From contig JAJZRD010000102.1 in the NCBI GenBank assembly GCA_021845945.1, forward strand, positions 1-12,291: a DNA stretch of 12,291 nucleotides, in the 5' to 3' direction. Below are positions 5,788-12,291 of this stretch, piece by piece. The DNA comes from Chloroflexota bacterium. GTDB lineage: Bacteria; Chloroflexota; UBA6077. Position 1 is the stretch's first letter, and the number at the start of each line of letters is the position of its first letter. Position numbers and translations under genes: made by a program. The notes beneath the pieces were generated by a model. It worked only from the letters and a program-made list of their open reading frames with translations, was not told where the DNA came from and made no database searches.

Positions 5788-7086
5788 GTGTATGGTATTG
5801 TATATATGTCCAGGAAAAGCCTGGAGGAGCAGCTACCTTACGCCGGCGAGGAAGTCGCTGAGACGATCCGTTCCCTGGCGGCTCCGCTTCGAGGCGTTCG
5901 GGTGCTCAACCTGAGCCTGAGCCCCTTCGGCACGGGTGTGGCCGAGACGCTCCACAGCCTCGTGCCCCTCCTTCGTGACCTGGGGATTCAGTCCGAATGG
6001 CAGGTCGTCCACAGCGACACGGAGTTCGCCCACACCGTAAGGCTGATGTATCAAGGGTTGTGCGGAAAGGGCATCGGCTGGACCTCGGAGATTGTGGATA
6101 GCTGGCAGAGCTACAGCCGCTTCGGGGCGACCTTCTTCGATGACTCTTACGACGTGGTGGTCATCCACGATCCACAGCTGGCCGGTATACTGGAGGTGCT
6201 GTCGGACCGGGGGCTGTCCGCCCGCGGGGGACGCTGGGTCTGGCACTGCCACCTGGACCTGCGTTGGGCTCAGCCAGAGGTCTGGGAGACCCTGCTTCAC
6301 GCGCTCAGCAGGTACGATGCCTGGGTTTCCCAGAACGTCGAGTTCGTGCCGGCGGCTCCGCAGCCCGTGTTGTCGGCGGTGATTCCACCCGCCATAGACC
6401 CCACCAATGCGGTCAACATAGACATGAACCCGGCCAACATCCGCCAGTTCTGCGGCAACCTGGACATCGATCCTCAGCGACCTCTGGTGGTGCAGGTTGG
6501 TCCCCTGGACCCTTCCTTCGATCCCGTCGGAGCCATCGACGTCTATCGGCGCGCCAAGGCAGAGCGGCCAGACCTGCAGCTGCTCTTGGCTCACCCCCTG
6601 GCCGAGAACTCACTGGAAGCCTGGTCTCGGTTCGAGCAGGTCGCCCGCCACGTGGAGGGTGACGCCCACATCCGGGTGCTGGCTACGCAGAGCGATGCCG
6701 GCCGCCTCACCATCAACGCTGCGCAGCGGGCTGCCAGCGTCGTCCTCCAGCGTTCCGTGCCGGCCGGCTTCGCCCTGTCGGTGTGGGAAGCCCAGTGGAA
6801 AGAGAAACCCGTGGTGGTCGGCTGGTCCGGGGCTTTGCCTTCCCAGATCGAGGACGGCCGTACCGGGCGGCTGGCGGTCGACGACGATAGCTTTGTTGAG
6901 GCGATCCTCGACCTGATCGCCGACCCTGCCGCTGCCGGGAAGCTGGGGATGGCGGGACGAGAGGTGGTCCAAAAGGACTACCTGATCACCCGGCTGCTGG
7001 CCGAGGAGCTACGCCTGCTGAGCAGACTGCTGGCGGGCTCATCGTGGACTTCCAGGCCATGGCGGTCCTGGAATTCGGCTTGGTGA
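5788..7086 (+). CDS. TreT-like trehalose synthase-family glycosyltransferase (GT4), probably degenerate
   Basis: The 432-residue protein has the architecture of TreT-type trehalose glycosyltransferases (nucleotide-sugar plus glucose giving trehalose directly). It opens with the N-terminal helix PYAGEEVAETIRSLAAPLRG and the strand VLNLS. GVAETLHSLVPLLRDLGI at 50-67, IHDPQLAG (126-133), WHCHLDL (152-158), IPPAIDP (199-205) and a Rossmann domain from about 230 follow. Key donor-site residues are replaced. The usual Arg and Lys of the QVSRFDRFKD-type motif are P239 and F244 in QVGPLDPSFDP (236-246). The first Glu of the E-x7-E motif is A326 (AGFALSVWE, second Glu E334 kept). Loss of activity or a changed role is therefore likely. 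The GTG start at 5788 has GAGGAG 8 bases upstream. Residues from about 416 to the end (LAGSSWTSRPWRSW...) are antiporter DNA read in another frame, so the native C-terminus has been replaced. It sits downstream of its own promoter and attenuator. Confidence 0.85.
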   Translation: MYGIVYMSRKSLEEQLPYAGEEVAETIRSLAAPLRGVRVLNLSLSPFGTGVAETLHSLVPLLRDLGIQSEWQVVHSDTEFAHTVRLMYQGLCGKGIGWTSEIVDSWQSYSRFGATFFDDSYDVVVIHDPQLAGILEVLSDRGLSARGGRWVWHCHLDLRWAQPEVWETLLHALSRYDAWVSQNVEFVPAAPQPVLSAVIPPAIDPTNAVNIDMNPANIRQFCGNLDIDPQRPLVVQVGPLDPSFDPVGAIDVYRRAKAERPDLQLLLAHPLAENSLEAWSRFEQVARHVEGDAHIRVLATQSDAGRLTINAAQRAASVVLQRSVPAGFALSVWEAQWKEKPVVVGWSGALPSQIEDGRTGRLAVDDDSFVEAILDLIADPAAAGKLGMAGREVVQKDYLITRLLAEELRLLSRLLAGSSWTSRPWRSWNSAW

Positions 7087-7375
7087 TCGGCCTCCTGGCC
7101 ATCGTCGGGAAGATCGTCGGTCGCGGCCTACCTGCCTTTGCCGTCGGCTTCAATCGGTGGGGCGCGGAGCGGATCGGCATCGGGATGATGCCCCGGGAGA
7201 GGTGGCTCTGATCGTCGCCGGCGTGGGACTAAACCGGGGAATCATCCGGCCCGACGTTTTCGGGGTCTCGATCATGATGACCTTCGTTACCACGGTGCCG
7301 GCTCCTCTGGCCCTGGTGCCTATCTTCCAGAGGGGTGGACCGGGGCTCGAAGAGCCAAAGCGGCGGCATCGATGA
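7029..7375 (+). pseudogene. C-terminal fragment of a CPA2/Kef-type cation:proton antiporter, frameshifted
   Basis: Read in one frame from about 7029 the DNA encodes GLIVDFQAMAVLEFGLVIG, then LLAIVGKIVGRGLPAFAVGF, to a stop at 7209-7211. After a shift at 7191-7196 the next frame continues with PGEVALIVAGVGLNRGIIRP and then DVFGVSIMMTFVTTVPAPLA, to the TGA at 7373-7375. Together they spell the last two or three transmembrane segments of a monovalent cation:proton antiporter, including the family's GMxPRGEVALI motif. Restoring a single G in CCCCGGG would join the halves. Only about 115 of the usual 400 or more residues are present, no ribosome-binding site precedes the possible GTG at 7044, and the first part overlaps the end of the glycosyltransferase. 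I read it as a rearrangement remnant. Its last codons overlap the kinase start (ATGA), a relic of an antiporter-kinase operon. Confidence 0.8.
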
Positions 7376-8904
7376 CAAACTCGACGGGTGTGACCTATCG
7401 CTGCCGGAACGACGAGAGCCGGACCATGGAGGCCATCAGCGAGAACTGCCTGGACCTCACCGGCTATCGGGCATCGCAGCTGATCGGCAACGGGGAGATA
7501 TCCTACGCAGAACTGATCCACCCGGAGGACCGGGCAGCTCTGCGGAGCCACATGCAGGCTGCCCTGCGGGCGAAGAGGCCCTTCCGGCACGCTTACCGGC
7601 TGATCACGGCCGCGAAGGAGGAGAAGTGGGTTTGGGAGCAGGGGGTGGGGGTGTTCTCTCCCGAGGGAGGGTTGCTGGCGGTGGAGGGCTTGCTCGTCGA
7701 CGCAGCCGATGAGCTGCTAGCTTACGAGACCCTGGAGAAGCGCGTCGACGAGCGGACCCGTGAACTGTCCACTCTCCTGGAGGTCTCGCGAAACGTTGCT
7801 TCCACACTAGAGCTTCAACCCCTTCTGGGACTCATTCTCGAGCAGTTGGGGACAGTAATCGACTACAGTGTGGCGGCAGTCTTCCATCTGAGTGGGGAGG
7901 ATCTCGCGGTACTGGCCTACCGCGGCCCTGTCTCCCTTGGGGAGATGGTGGATCTACGCTTCCGGCTCAGGGAATCGCAGGCTCACCAAGCTGTCGTTCT
8001 CAGTCGAAAGCCGCGGATCATCTCCGACATTCGGGGTGACGCTCCCCTGGCTCGGGCCTTTCAAGAGTGGGCGGGAGGGCATCTACAAACCATCTTCAAC
8101 TACGGGTGCTCCTGGATGGGGGTACCCCTGGTGGCCAGGGAACGGACCGTCGGCATGCTGAGCCTGTACCACCGCGAACCCGACCACTTCACCCCTAGGC
8201 TGGGCCAGTTGGCTCTGGCTTTCGCCAACGAGGCGGCTGTGGCTATCGCGAACGCCAGGCTGTACGCTCAGGCGGAGCAGGCGGCAGCGGCTGCAGAGCG
8301 CAACCGGCTCGCCCGAGACCTCCACGATGCCGTGACGCAGACCCTGTTCTCCGCCAGCCTCACGGCCGAGGTGCTGCCTCAGCTGTGGACGCGAGATCCC
8401 GCGGAGGGAGGGCGTCGCCTGGAGGAACTTCGGCAGGCAACCCGGGGAGCTCTGGCCGAGATGCGGACGCTGCTGCTGGAGATGCGTCCGGCTGTCCTGA
8501 CCGAGGCGGACCTGGGCGATCTGCTCCGCCAGCTGGCCGAGGCCATAGCCGGTCGGGCCCGCATTCCTGTGGCTTGCATCGTAGAGGGAAAGGGACCCCT
8601 CCCGCCCGACGTTCAAGTGGCTCTCTACCGCATAGCCCAGGAGTCGTTGAACAACGTGGCGAAGCATGCCGGTGCCAGCCATGCCTCTGTGGAGTTGCGG
8701 TATCGCTCCCACAAGGTGGAGTTGTGCGTTGCCGACGACGGTTGTGGCTTCGAGCCTGAAGAAGCCTCGTCGGGTCACCTGGGCCTGGGCATCATGCAGG
8801 AAAGGGCCGAAGCCATCGGCGCCATCCTGAAGATCGAGAGCCAACGAGGTGGTGGCTCTCGAGTCGTGGTGAACTGGCCGGATAGGGAGGAAACGGAAGT
8901 ATGA
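7372..8904 (+). CDS. Soluble sensor histidine kinase, PAS-GAF-HisKA_3-HATPase (NarL-partner type)
   Basis: The 510-residue kinase would autophosphorylate and pass phosphate to the response regulator encoded next. A PAS domain (about 8-112; TGYRASQLIG and ELIHPEDR are typical PAS_3-like segments) is followed by a short coiled-coil linker (117-140). A GAF domain (about 145-300) comes next, with GVPLVARERTVGMLSLYHREP near its end. The dimerisation/phosphoacceptor segment AERNRLARDLHDAVTQ (308-323) has phosphoacceptor H318. The ATPase domain contains RIAQESLNNVAKHA (420-433, N-box), DDGCGF (455-460) and GHLGLGIMQERA (468-479). No membrane segment or signal peptide is seen, so the signal should be intracellular or diffusible. 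The ATG overlaps the stop of the antiporter remnant (ATGA) and has only a weak ribosome-binding site, so translation may have relied on coupling. Its own stop overlaps the regulator's start. The ligand of the PAS/GAF module cannot be read from the sequence. Confidence 0.94.
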   Translation: MTNSTGVTYRCRNDESRTMEAISENCLDLTGYRASQLIGNGEISYAELIHPEDRAALRSHMQAALRAKRPFRHAYRLITAAKEEKWVWEQGVGVFSPEGGLLAVEGLLVDAADELLAYETLEKRVDERTRELSTLLEVSRNVASTLELQPLLGLILEQLGTVIDYSVAAVFHLSGEDLAVLAYRGPVSLGEMVDLRFRLRESQAHQAVVLSRKPRIISDIRGDAPLARAFQEWAGGHLQTIFNYGCSWMGVPLVARERTVGMLSLYHREPDHFTPRLGQLALAFANEAAVAIANARLYAQAEQAAAAAERNRLARDLHDAVTQTLFSASLTAEVLPQLWTRDPAEGGRRLEELRQATRGALAEMRTLLLEMRPAVLTEADLGDLLRQLAEAIAGRARIPVACIVEGKGPLPPDVQVALYRIAQESLNNVAKHAGASHASVELRYRSHKVELCVADDGCGFEPEEASSGHLGLGIMQERAEAIGAILKIESQRGGGSRVVVNWPDREETEV

Positions 8905-9545
8905 TGACCGATCCAGGCCGCATACGAGTATTGGTAGTCGATGACCACGCTATGGTGCGTAGCGGACTGGCAGCCTTTCTGCTGGCGTTCGACGACCTGG
9001 AGCTGGCGGGTGAAGCGTCCAACGGTGCGGAGGCCGTGGCCAAGTGCGCCGCGCTCCGGCCCGACGTGGTCCTGATGGATCTGCTGATGCCCGAGATGGA
9101 TGGCGTCACCGCCATCAGGACCATCCGGGAGGACTTGCCCGAGGTGCAGGTGATCGCTCTCAGCAGCTATCGGGAGGAGCAGTTGGTGCAGACGGCTGTC
9201 CAGGCCGGCGCTATCGGCTATCTGATCAAGGACGTCTCTGCGGAGCAGCTGGCCGAGGCGATCCGCTTGGCCCGTGCCGGCCAACCTACGCTGGCCCCGG
9301 ATGCTGCCCGCGCCCTGATCCGGGCCGCTACCCAGTCGCCTGCGCCGGGACACGACTTGACCGACCGAGAGCGCAACGTCTTGGGCCTGATGGTCAAAGG
9401 GCTCAGCAACCCCGAGATCGCCGACCGACTGACCATCAGCCGCTCCACCGTGAAATTCCACGCCAGCAGCATCCTGTCGAAGCTAGGGGTCTCCGGCCGT
9501 ACCGAGGCCGTGGCCCTGGCCGTGAAGCATCACCTGGTCAACTGA
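8901..9545 (+). CDS. NarL/FixJ-family response regulator (REC-LuxR HTH)
   Basis: This 214-residue DNA-binding regulator is the obvious partner of the kinase: its ATG lies in the ATGA that ends the kinase gene, with GGGAGG about 10 bases upstream (a second ATG directly follows and could be the true start). The receiver domain (about 8-123) has the acidic pair D14/D15, phospho-acceptor D60 in LMDLLMPEMDG, the ALSS switch region (86-89) and K110 in YLIKD. A linker of about 25 residues leads to a LuxR-type helix-turn-helix (about 152-210) with LTDRERNVLGLMVKGLSNPEIA and the recognition helix STVKFHASSILSKLGV. All phosphorylation residues are present. Target genes are unknown; the neighbouring trehalose block and its own operon are natural candidates by position only. 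Confidence 0.95.
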   Translation: MMTDPGRIRVLVVDDHAMVRSGLAAFLLAFDDLELAGEASNGAEAVAKCAALRPDVVLMDLLMPEMDGVTAIRTIREDLPEVQVIALSSYREEQLVQTAVQAGAIGYLIKDVSAEQLAEAIRLARAGQPTLAPDAARALIRAATQSPAPGHDLTDRERNVLGLMVKGLSNPEIADRLTISRSTVKFHASSILSKLGVSGRTEAVALAVKHHLVN

Positions 9546-9574
9546 TCGGGTGGAAGCCTGACGAATGGGTCGTC

Positions 9575-9617
9575 CCGTTGGCCCTCGGAATGCAGCCTGC
9601 ATTCCGAGGGCCAACGG
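9575..9617. repeat. Perfect 20-bp hairpin after the two-component operon
   Basis: An uninterrupted 20-bp inverted repeat (left arm 9575-9594, GCC loop, right arm 9598-9617) with arms containing TTGGCCCTCGGAATGCA and its complement starts 30 bases after the regulator's stop. No T-run follows on either strand, so it is not a canonical intrinsic terminator. It may protect the mRNA 3' end, terminate without a U-tract, or be a REP-like element. Confidence 0.7.
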
Positions 9618-9670
9618 CCTCTAGACCATCTGGAGAGGAACGGCAGCATCTTTCTCGCTCCCGACGTTCC

Positions 9671-9679
9671 TGGTAAACT
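9671..9679 (+). promoter_or_regulatory. Possible extended -10 promoter for the MBL-fold gene
   Basis: TGGTAAACT (TGn plus TAAACT) ends 25 bases before the proposed TTG start and lies downstream of the hairpin that closes the previous operon. No clear -35 hexamer is present. It resembles the otsB element TGGTATACT and TGCTAGACT at 3363. Confidence 0.35.
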
Positions 9680-9703
9680 CGCGACCTACGAGGAAAACAG
9701 CTG

Positions 9704-10684
9704 TTGGAGCCGATTCAGGTGATAGACGAGATCCTGCCCGGCGTATACCGAATAGAGCTTCCCCTGCCCCGGAACCCGTTGAAGGCCATCAACAGCTACC
9801 TGATCAAGGGACCAGGGCGCAACCTGATGGTCGATACGGGGATGAACCGGGAGGAGTGCAAGGCCGCGCTGGCGCCCGCCCTCCGGGAGTTGGAGGTGGA
9901 CCTCGGGGAGACGGACCTCTTCGTGACCCACATGCACGCGGACCACTCCGGCCTGGTGGCAGACCTGGTCGCCCGGGGGGCGACACCCTACGCGAGCCGG
10001 CAGGATGCGGAGATGATCGGCTTGGGCATCGAGTGGGGTCCGATGCTCACCGCCGCCGCGGCCAACGGCTTCCCGACCGAGGAGCTCGAGCAGGTCCTTC
10101 TGAAGCACCCGGGCCATCGCTACCGCTCTAAGGGCCCCGTGGATTTCCGAATCCTGGGGGAGGGCGACCTCGTCTCCGTCGGGGAGTACACCTTCCGCTG
10201 CCTGGAGACGCCCGGCCACACCGATGGGCACCTCTGCCTCTATGAGCCTGAACGAAAGATCCTGATGTCCGGAGACCACGTTCTGGAGGACATAACCCCA
10301 AACATCACCGGCTGGCTGGGGGAGGAGAACCACCTTGCGCACTACCTGGCGAGCCTGGATAGGGTCTACCGGCTTGAGGTCGAGCTGGTGCTGCCCGGCC
10401 ACCGGAGGGTCTTCGGGGATTGCCGGGGGAGGATCCGTGAGCTGAAGCACCACCACCAGGTGAGGGCCGAGGAGGTGCTGGCTATCCTGGATGGAGGGGC
10501 CATGGACGGCTTCCAGGTGGCCTCCCACATGACCTGGGACATGAGCTACGACTCCTTCCAGCAGTTCCCCGTCGCCCAGAAGTGGTTCGCCGTGGGGGAG
10601 GCCCTGGCCCACCTCCACTATCTGGAGGGGCAGGGGCTGGTGGGGCGCGAGGTACGGGACCGGAGGATCCTGTTCTCCCGGTAG
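9704..10684 (+). CDS. Metallo-beta-lactamase-fold hydrolase with C-terminal helical domain
   Basis: A 326-residue cytoplasmic dinuclear-metal hydrolase. Metal ligands are visible in order: THMHADH (75-81; H76, H78, D80, H81), H172 in ETPGHTDGH, D191 in MSGDHVLED and H233 in LPGHRRVF. After the fold, from about 245, a helical, possibly winged-helix tail (KHHHQVRAEEVLAIL and AQKWFAVGEALAHLHYLEGQ) resembles the C-terminal domain of LACTB2-like members. The TTG at 9704 is taken because GAGGAAAA lies upstream and the chain begins just before the first beta strand; GTG at 9719 is an alternative. The exact substrate (thioester, phosphodiester, lactone or nucleic acid) cannot be deduced from the motifs. 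It stands alone between two intergenic gaps, with no pathway partner evident. Confidence 0.92.
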   Translation: MEPIQVIDEILPGVYRIELPLPRNPLKAINSYLIKGPGRNLMVDTGMNREECKAALAPALRELEVDLGETDLFVTHMHADHSGLVADLVARGATPYASRQDAEMIGLGIEWGPMLTAAAANGFPTEELEQVLLKHPGHRYRSKGPVDFRILGEGDLVSVGEYTFRCLETPGHTDGHLCLYEPERKILMSGDHVLEDITPNITGWLGEENHLAHYLASLDRVYRLEVELVLPGHRRVFGDCRGRIRELKHHHQVRAEEVLAILDGGAMDGFQVASHMTWDMSYDSFQQFPVAQKWFAVGEALAHLHYLEGQGLVGREVRDRRILFSR

Positions 10685-10854
10685 GAGCCGGCCCAGGTCG
10701 TTCCCCTCTTCTCGCGCCTTGTGGCCCCGCTCCCAATCGGGTACGCTGGTGTGGCCCGGTACTCCCCGTGGGGTCGTCTTCGTCCTCGTCCCGAGGCGGA
10801 TGGCTCTGCCGTGTGTCCTTGCCGGGCGATGATCTGCAGACGGAGGGTGGTGTC

Positions 10855-12168
10855 ATGAAAGCTTGCACCGACCACGCGCCGGAACAGACCATTGCAGCCC
10901 ACTTCCCCGAGGCGGTGGAGTGGCGTCGCGCCCTGCACCGCTGCCCGCAGCCCTCCTGGCTGGAGTTCTACGCCACCGGCTTCATCGCCGAGAAGCTGTC
11001 CGAGTGGGGCTACACCCTCCTGCTGGGGCGGGACGTCATCGCGCCCGAGAGGCAGCTGCTGCTGCCCGACGCCGAGAAGCTGCAGGCCGAGTACGATCGG
11101 GCTTTAGCGGCAGGGGCGAAGGAGGGGTTCCTGGCGCCCGCTAAGGGCGGCTTCACCGGCGTGGTCGGGATCCTGGAGGGGAGCCTCCCCGGCCCCACGG
11201 TGGCCTTCCGCTTCGACATCGACGCCAACGAGGTGGCGGAGTCGCGGGAGGAATCCCACCGGCCCGCAGGGGAAGGGTTCCTGTCCCGGAACCCCGGCTA
11301 CGGCCACATGTGCGGCCACGATGCCCACGTCGCCATGGGATTGCTGCTGGCTCGCCACCTGGCCGAGAACCGGGACAGGATCCGGGGCCGGGTGAAGCTG
11401 CTCTTCCAGCCCAACGAGGAGAACCTGTGCGGCGCGGCGGCCATGGTGGACATGGGGCTGCTGGACGACGTCGACTACCTCTTTGGCGGGCACGTCGGCT
11501 CCAGCCTGAAGGAGACGGGGCAGATTGCCCTGAACACCCACAGCTTCATGGCCATGTCCCGCTTCGAGGTCACCTACACCGGGCGGGCGACCCACGCGGC
11601 CCTGCGCCCCAACGAGGGGAAGAACGCCCTGCTGGGCGCCTGCGCGGCCGTCGCCAACCTCTACGCCATCGCCCGGCACGGCTCGGGGGCCTCCCGGGTC
11701 AACGTGGGCAGCTTCGAGGCGGGCACCACCTGGAACGTCATACCCGACCGGGCCTACTTCCGGATGGAGACCCGGGGGGTGACCAACGAGATCAACCAGT
11801 ACATGGTCCAGAAGGCCGGGGAGGTGCTGGAGGGCGCGGCGAGGATGTACGACCTGGGGCTGGAGATCAAGCCCGCGGCCACCGGCCTGAGCGCCACCAA
11901 CTCCCCGGACCTCGTCGAGCTGGCGACCAGGGTGTCCAGGGGGTTGCCCTCGGTCGGGGAGATCGTTCCCGAGGCCGCCTTCAACGCCTCGGAGGACGTG
12001 ACCGTGATGATGGAGCGGGTGCAGAGCCGGGGCGGTAAGGCGCTCTTCGGTATGCTGGGCACCCCGGTGTTTGGCGGCCACCACAGCACCACCTTCGACC
12101 TGGACGAGCGGGTGATCCAGAACGGGGCCGAGTTCTTCGCCGCGATGTACGAGGCGGTGCTCGGCTAG
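10855..12168 (+). CDS. abgA: M20D amidohydrolase, p-aminobenzoyl-glutamate hydrolase subunit A-like
   Basis: The 437-residue protein closely follows E. coli AbgA (436 residues as I recall) along its whole length, including the unusual early segment LLLGRDVIAPERQLLLPDAE. AbgA with AbgB cleaves p-aminobenzoyl-glutamate, a folate breakdown product. Dinuclear-metal ligands are seen at C153 and H155 in GHMCGHDAH (150-158), the glutamates of FQPNEEN (184-190, E188 catalytic / E189 metal by position), H213 in FGGHVG, and H409/H410 in FGGHHSTTFD near the end. The dimerisation (lid) domain is about 232-345. The ATG at 10855 has GGAGGG upstream; the frame is open for 91 codons before it, but those overlap the MBL gene and have no start signal. 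No abgB or abgT lies downstream within the window, so the substrate may be another N-acyl amino acid or dipeptide. Confidence 0.92.
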   Translation: MKACTDHAPEQTIAAHFPEAVEWRRALHRCPQPSWLEFYATGFIAEKLSEWGYTLLLGRDVIAPERQLLLPDAEKLQAEYDRALAAGAKEGFLAPAKGGFTGVVGILEGSLPGPTVAFRFDIDANEVAESREESHRPAGEGFLSRNPGYGHMCGHDAHVAMGLLLARHLAENRDRIRGRVKLLFQPNEENLCGAAAMVDMGLLDDVDYLFGGHVGSSLKETGQIALNTHSFMAMSRFEVTYTGRATHAALRPNEGKNALLGACAAVANLYAIARHGSGASRVNVGSFEAGTTWNVIPDRAYFRMETRGVTNEINQYMVQKAGEVLEGAARMYDLGLEIKPAATGLSATNSPDLVELATRVSRGLPSVGEIVPEAAFNASEDVTVMMERVQSRGGKALFGMLGTPVFGGHHSTTFDLDERVIQNGAEFFAAMYEAVLG

Positions 12169-12194
12169 TACTCCGCCACACAGATCTTGATAGG

Positions 12195-12264
12195 TGTCAT
12201 CCTGAGCGATAGCGAAGGATCTCCTCTCGCCACGGGGAGATGCTTCGCTGCGCTCAGCATGACA
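12195..12264. repeat. Dispersed-type hairpin repeat (GTCATCCTGAGCG family)
   Basis: TGTCATCCTGAGCGATAGCG at the left and, on the other strand at the right, TGTCATGCTGAGCGCAGCG are near-identical inverted arms of about 30 bases around a short GC loop. This motif is a familiar intergenic MITE/REP-like element in Chloroflexota and other environmental genomes (from memory). A further inverted pair, TCGCCACGG inside the loop and CCGTGGCGA at 12280-12288, suggests nested structure or an adjoining copy that runs out of the window. It lies 27 bases after the amidohydrolase gene. Confidence 0.8.
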
Positions 12265-12291
12265 GTACATATCACCTTCACCGTGGCGAAG

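Noticed and set aside
7044..7211. Independent small membrane protein of 55 codons
   Set aside because: No ribosome-binding site, and its sequence continues in the next frame as a recognisable antiporter C-terminus, so it is one half of a broken gene.
10582..10854. Upstream open frame in phase with the AbgA-like gene
   Set aside because: It overlaps the end of the MBL gene and has low-complexity Gly/Pro-rich composition; ATG 10855 has a proper ribosome-binding site and matches the AbgA N-terminus.
11104..12270. 388-codon open frame on the minus strand opposite the amidohydrolase
   Set aside because: It is antisense to a well-identified gene, His/Gly/Pro-rich without recognisable motifs, and is explained by high GC content.

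Overview
The window is GC-rich bacterial DNA with frequent GTG/TTG starts, purine-rich ribosome-binding sites, a c-di-AMP (ydaO/yuaA-class) riboswitch and two kinds of dispersed intergenic hairpin repeats. I see no ribosomal RNA or other phylogenetic marker. The combination fits Chloroflexota or a neighbouring Gram-positive-like lineage best, but that is an inference with modest confidence.

Layout. (1) 29-901 (+): conserved-looking protein of unknown function, convergent with an acyl-CoA dehydrogenase on the minus strand (1057-2247); a hairpin repeat lies between them. (2) 2464-7086 (+): a trehalose / osmolyte block. It starts with otsB (trehalose-6-phosphate phosphatase). A clear c-di-AMP riboswitch with its own intrinsic terminator follows. 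Next is a 43-codon ORF that overlaps the start of otsA (trehalose-6-phosphate synthase). After otsA comes a second leader (strong sigma-70-type promoter, about 75 nt of potentially structured RNA, intrinsic terminator). It precedes a TreT-like glycosyltransferase that lacks several donor-binding residues. (3) 7029-7375: a C-terminal fragment of a CPA2/Kef-type cation:proton antiporter, broken by a one-base deletion and overlapping the end of the glycosyltransferase. (4) 7372-9545: a soluble PAS-GAF histidine kinase and a NarL/LuxR-type response regulator, joined by ATGA overlaps to each other and to the antiporter remnant. (5) 9704-10684: metallo-beta-lactamase-fold hydrolase. (6) 10855-12168: AbgA-like M20D amidohydrolase, followed by another dispersed hairpin repeat.

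How the genes may work together. OtsA makes trehalose-6-phosphate and OtsB dephosphorylates it to trehalose, a compatible solute. c-di-AMP is an osmolyte / potassium signal, and in known members of this riboswitch class the ligand generally switches expression off. High c-di-AMP would therefore lower OtsA. The second leader, the degenerate TreT-like protein, the antiporter remnant and the two-component system all fit an osmotic or ion-stress locus that has been rearranged.

The most unusual points are four: the small ORF between riboswitch and otsA matches the first ~40 residues of the downstream glycosyltransferase with almost completely different codons; that glycosyltransferase has probably lost activity; the second leader is uncharacterised; and the antiporter fragment has been captured between the glycosyltransferase and the kinase.
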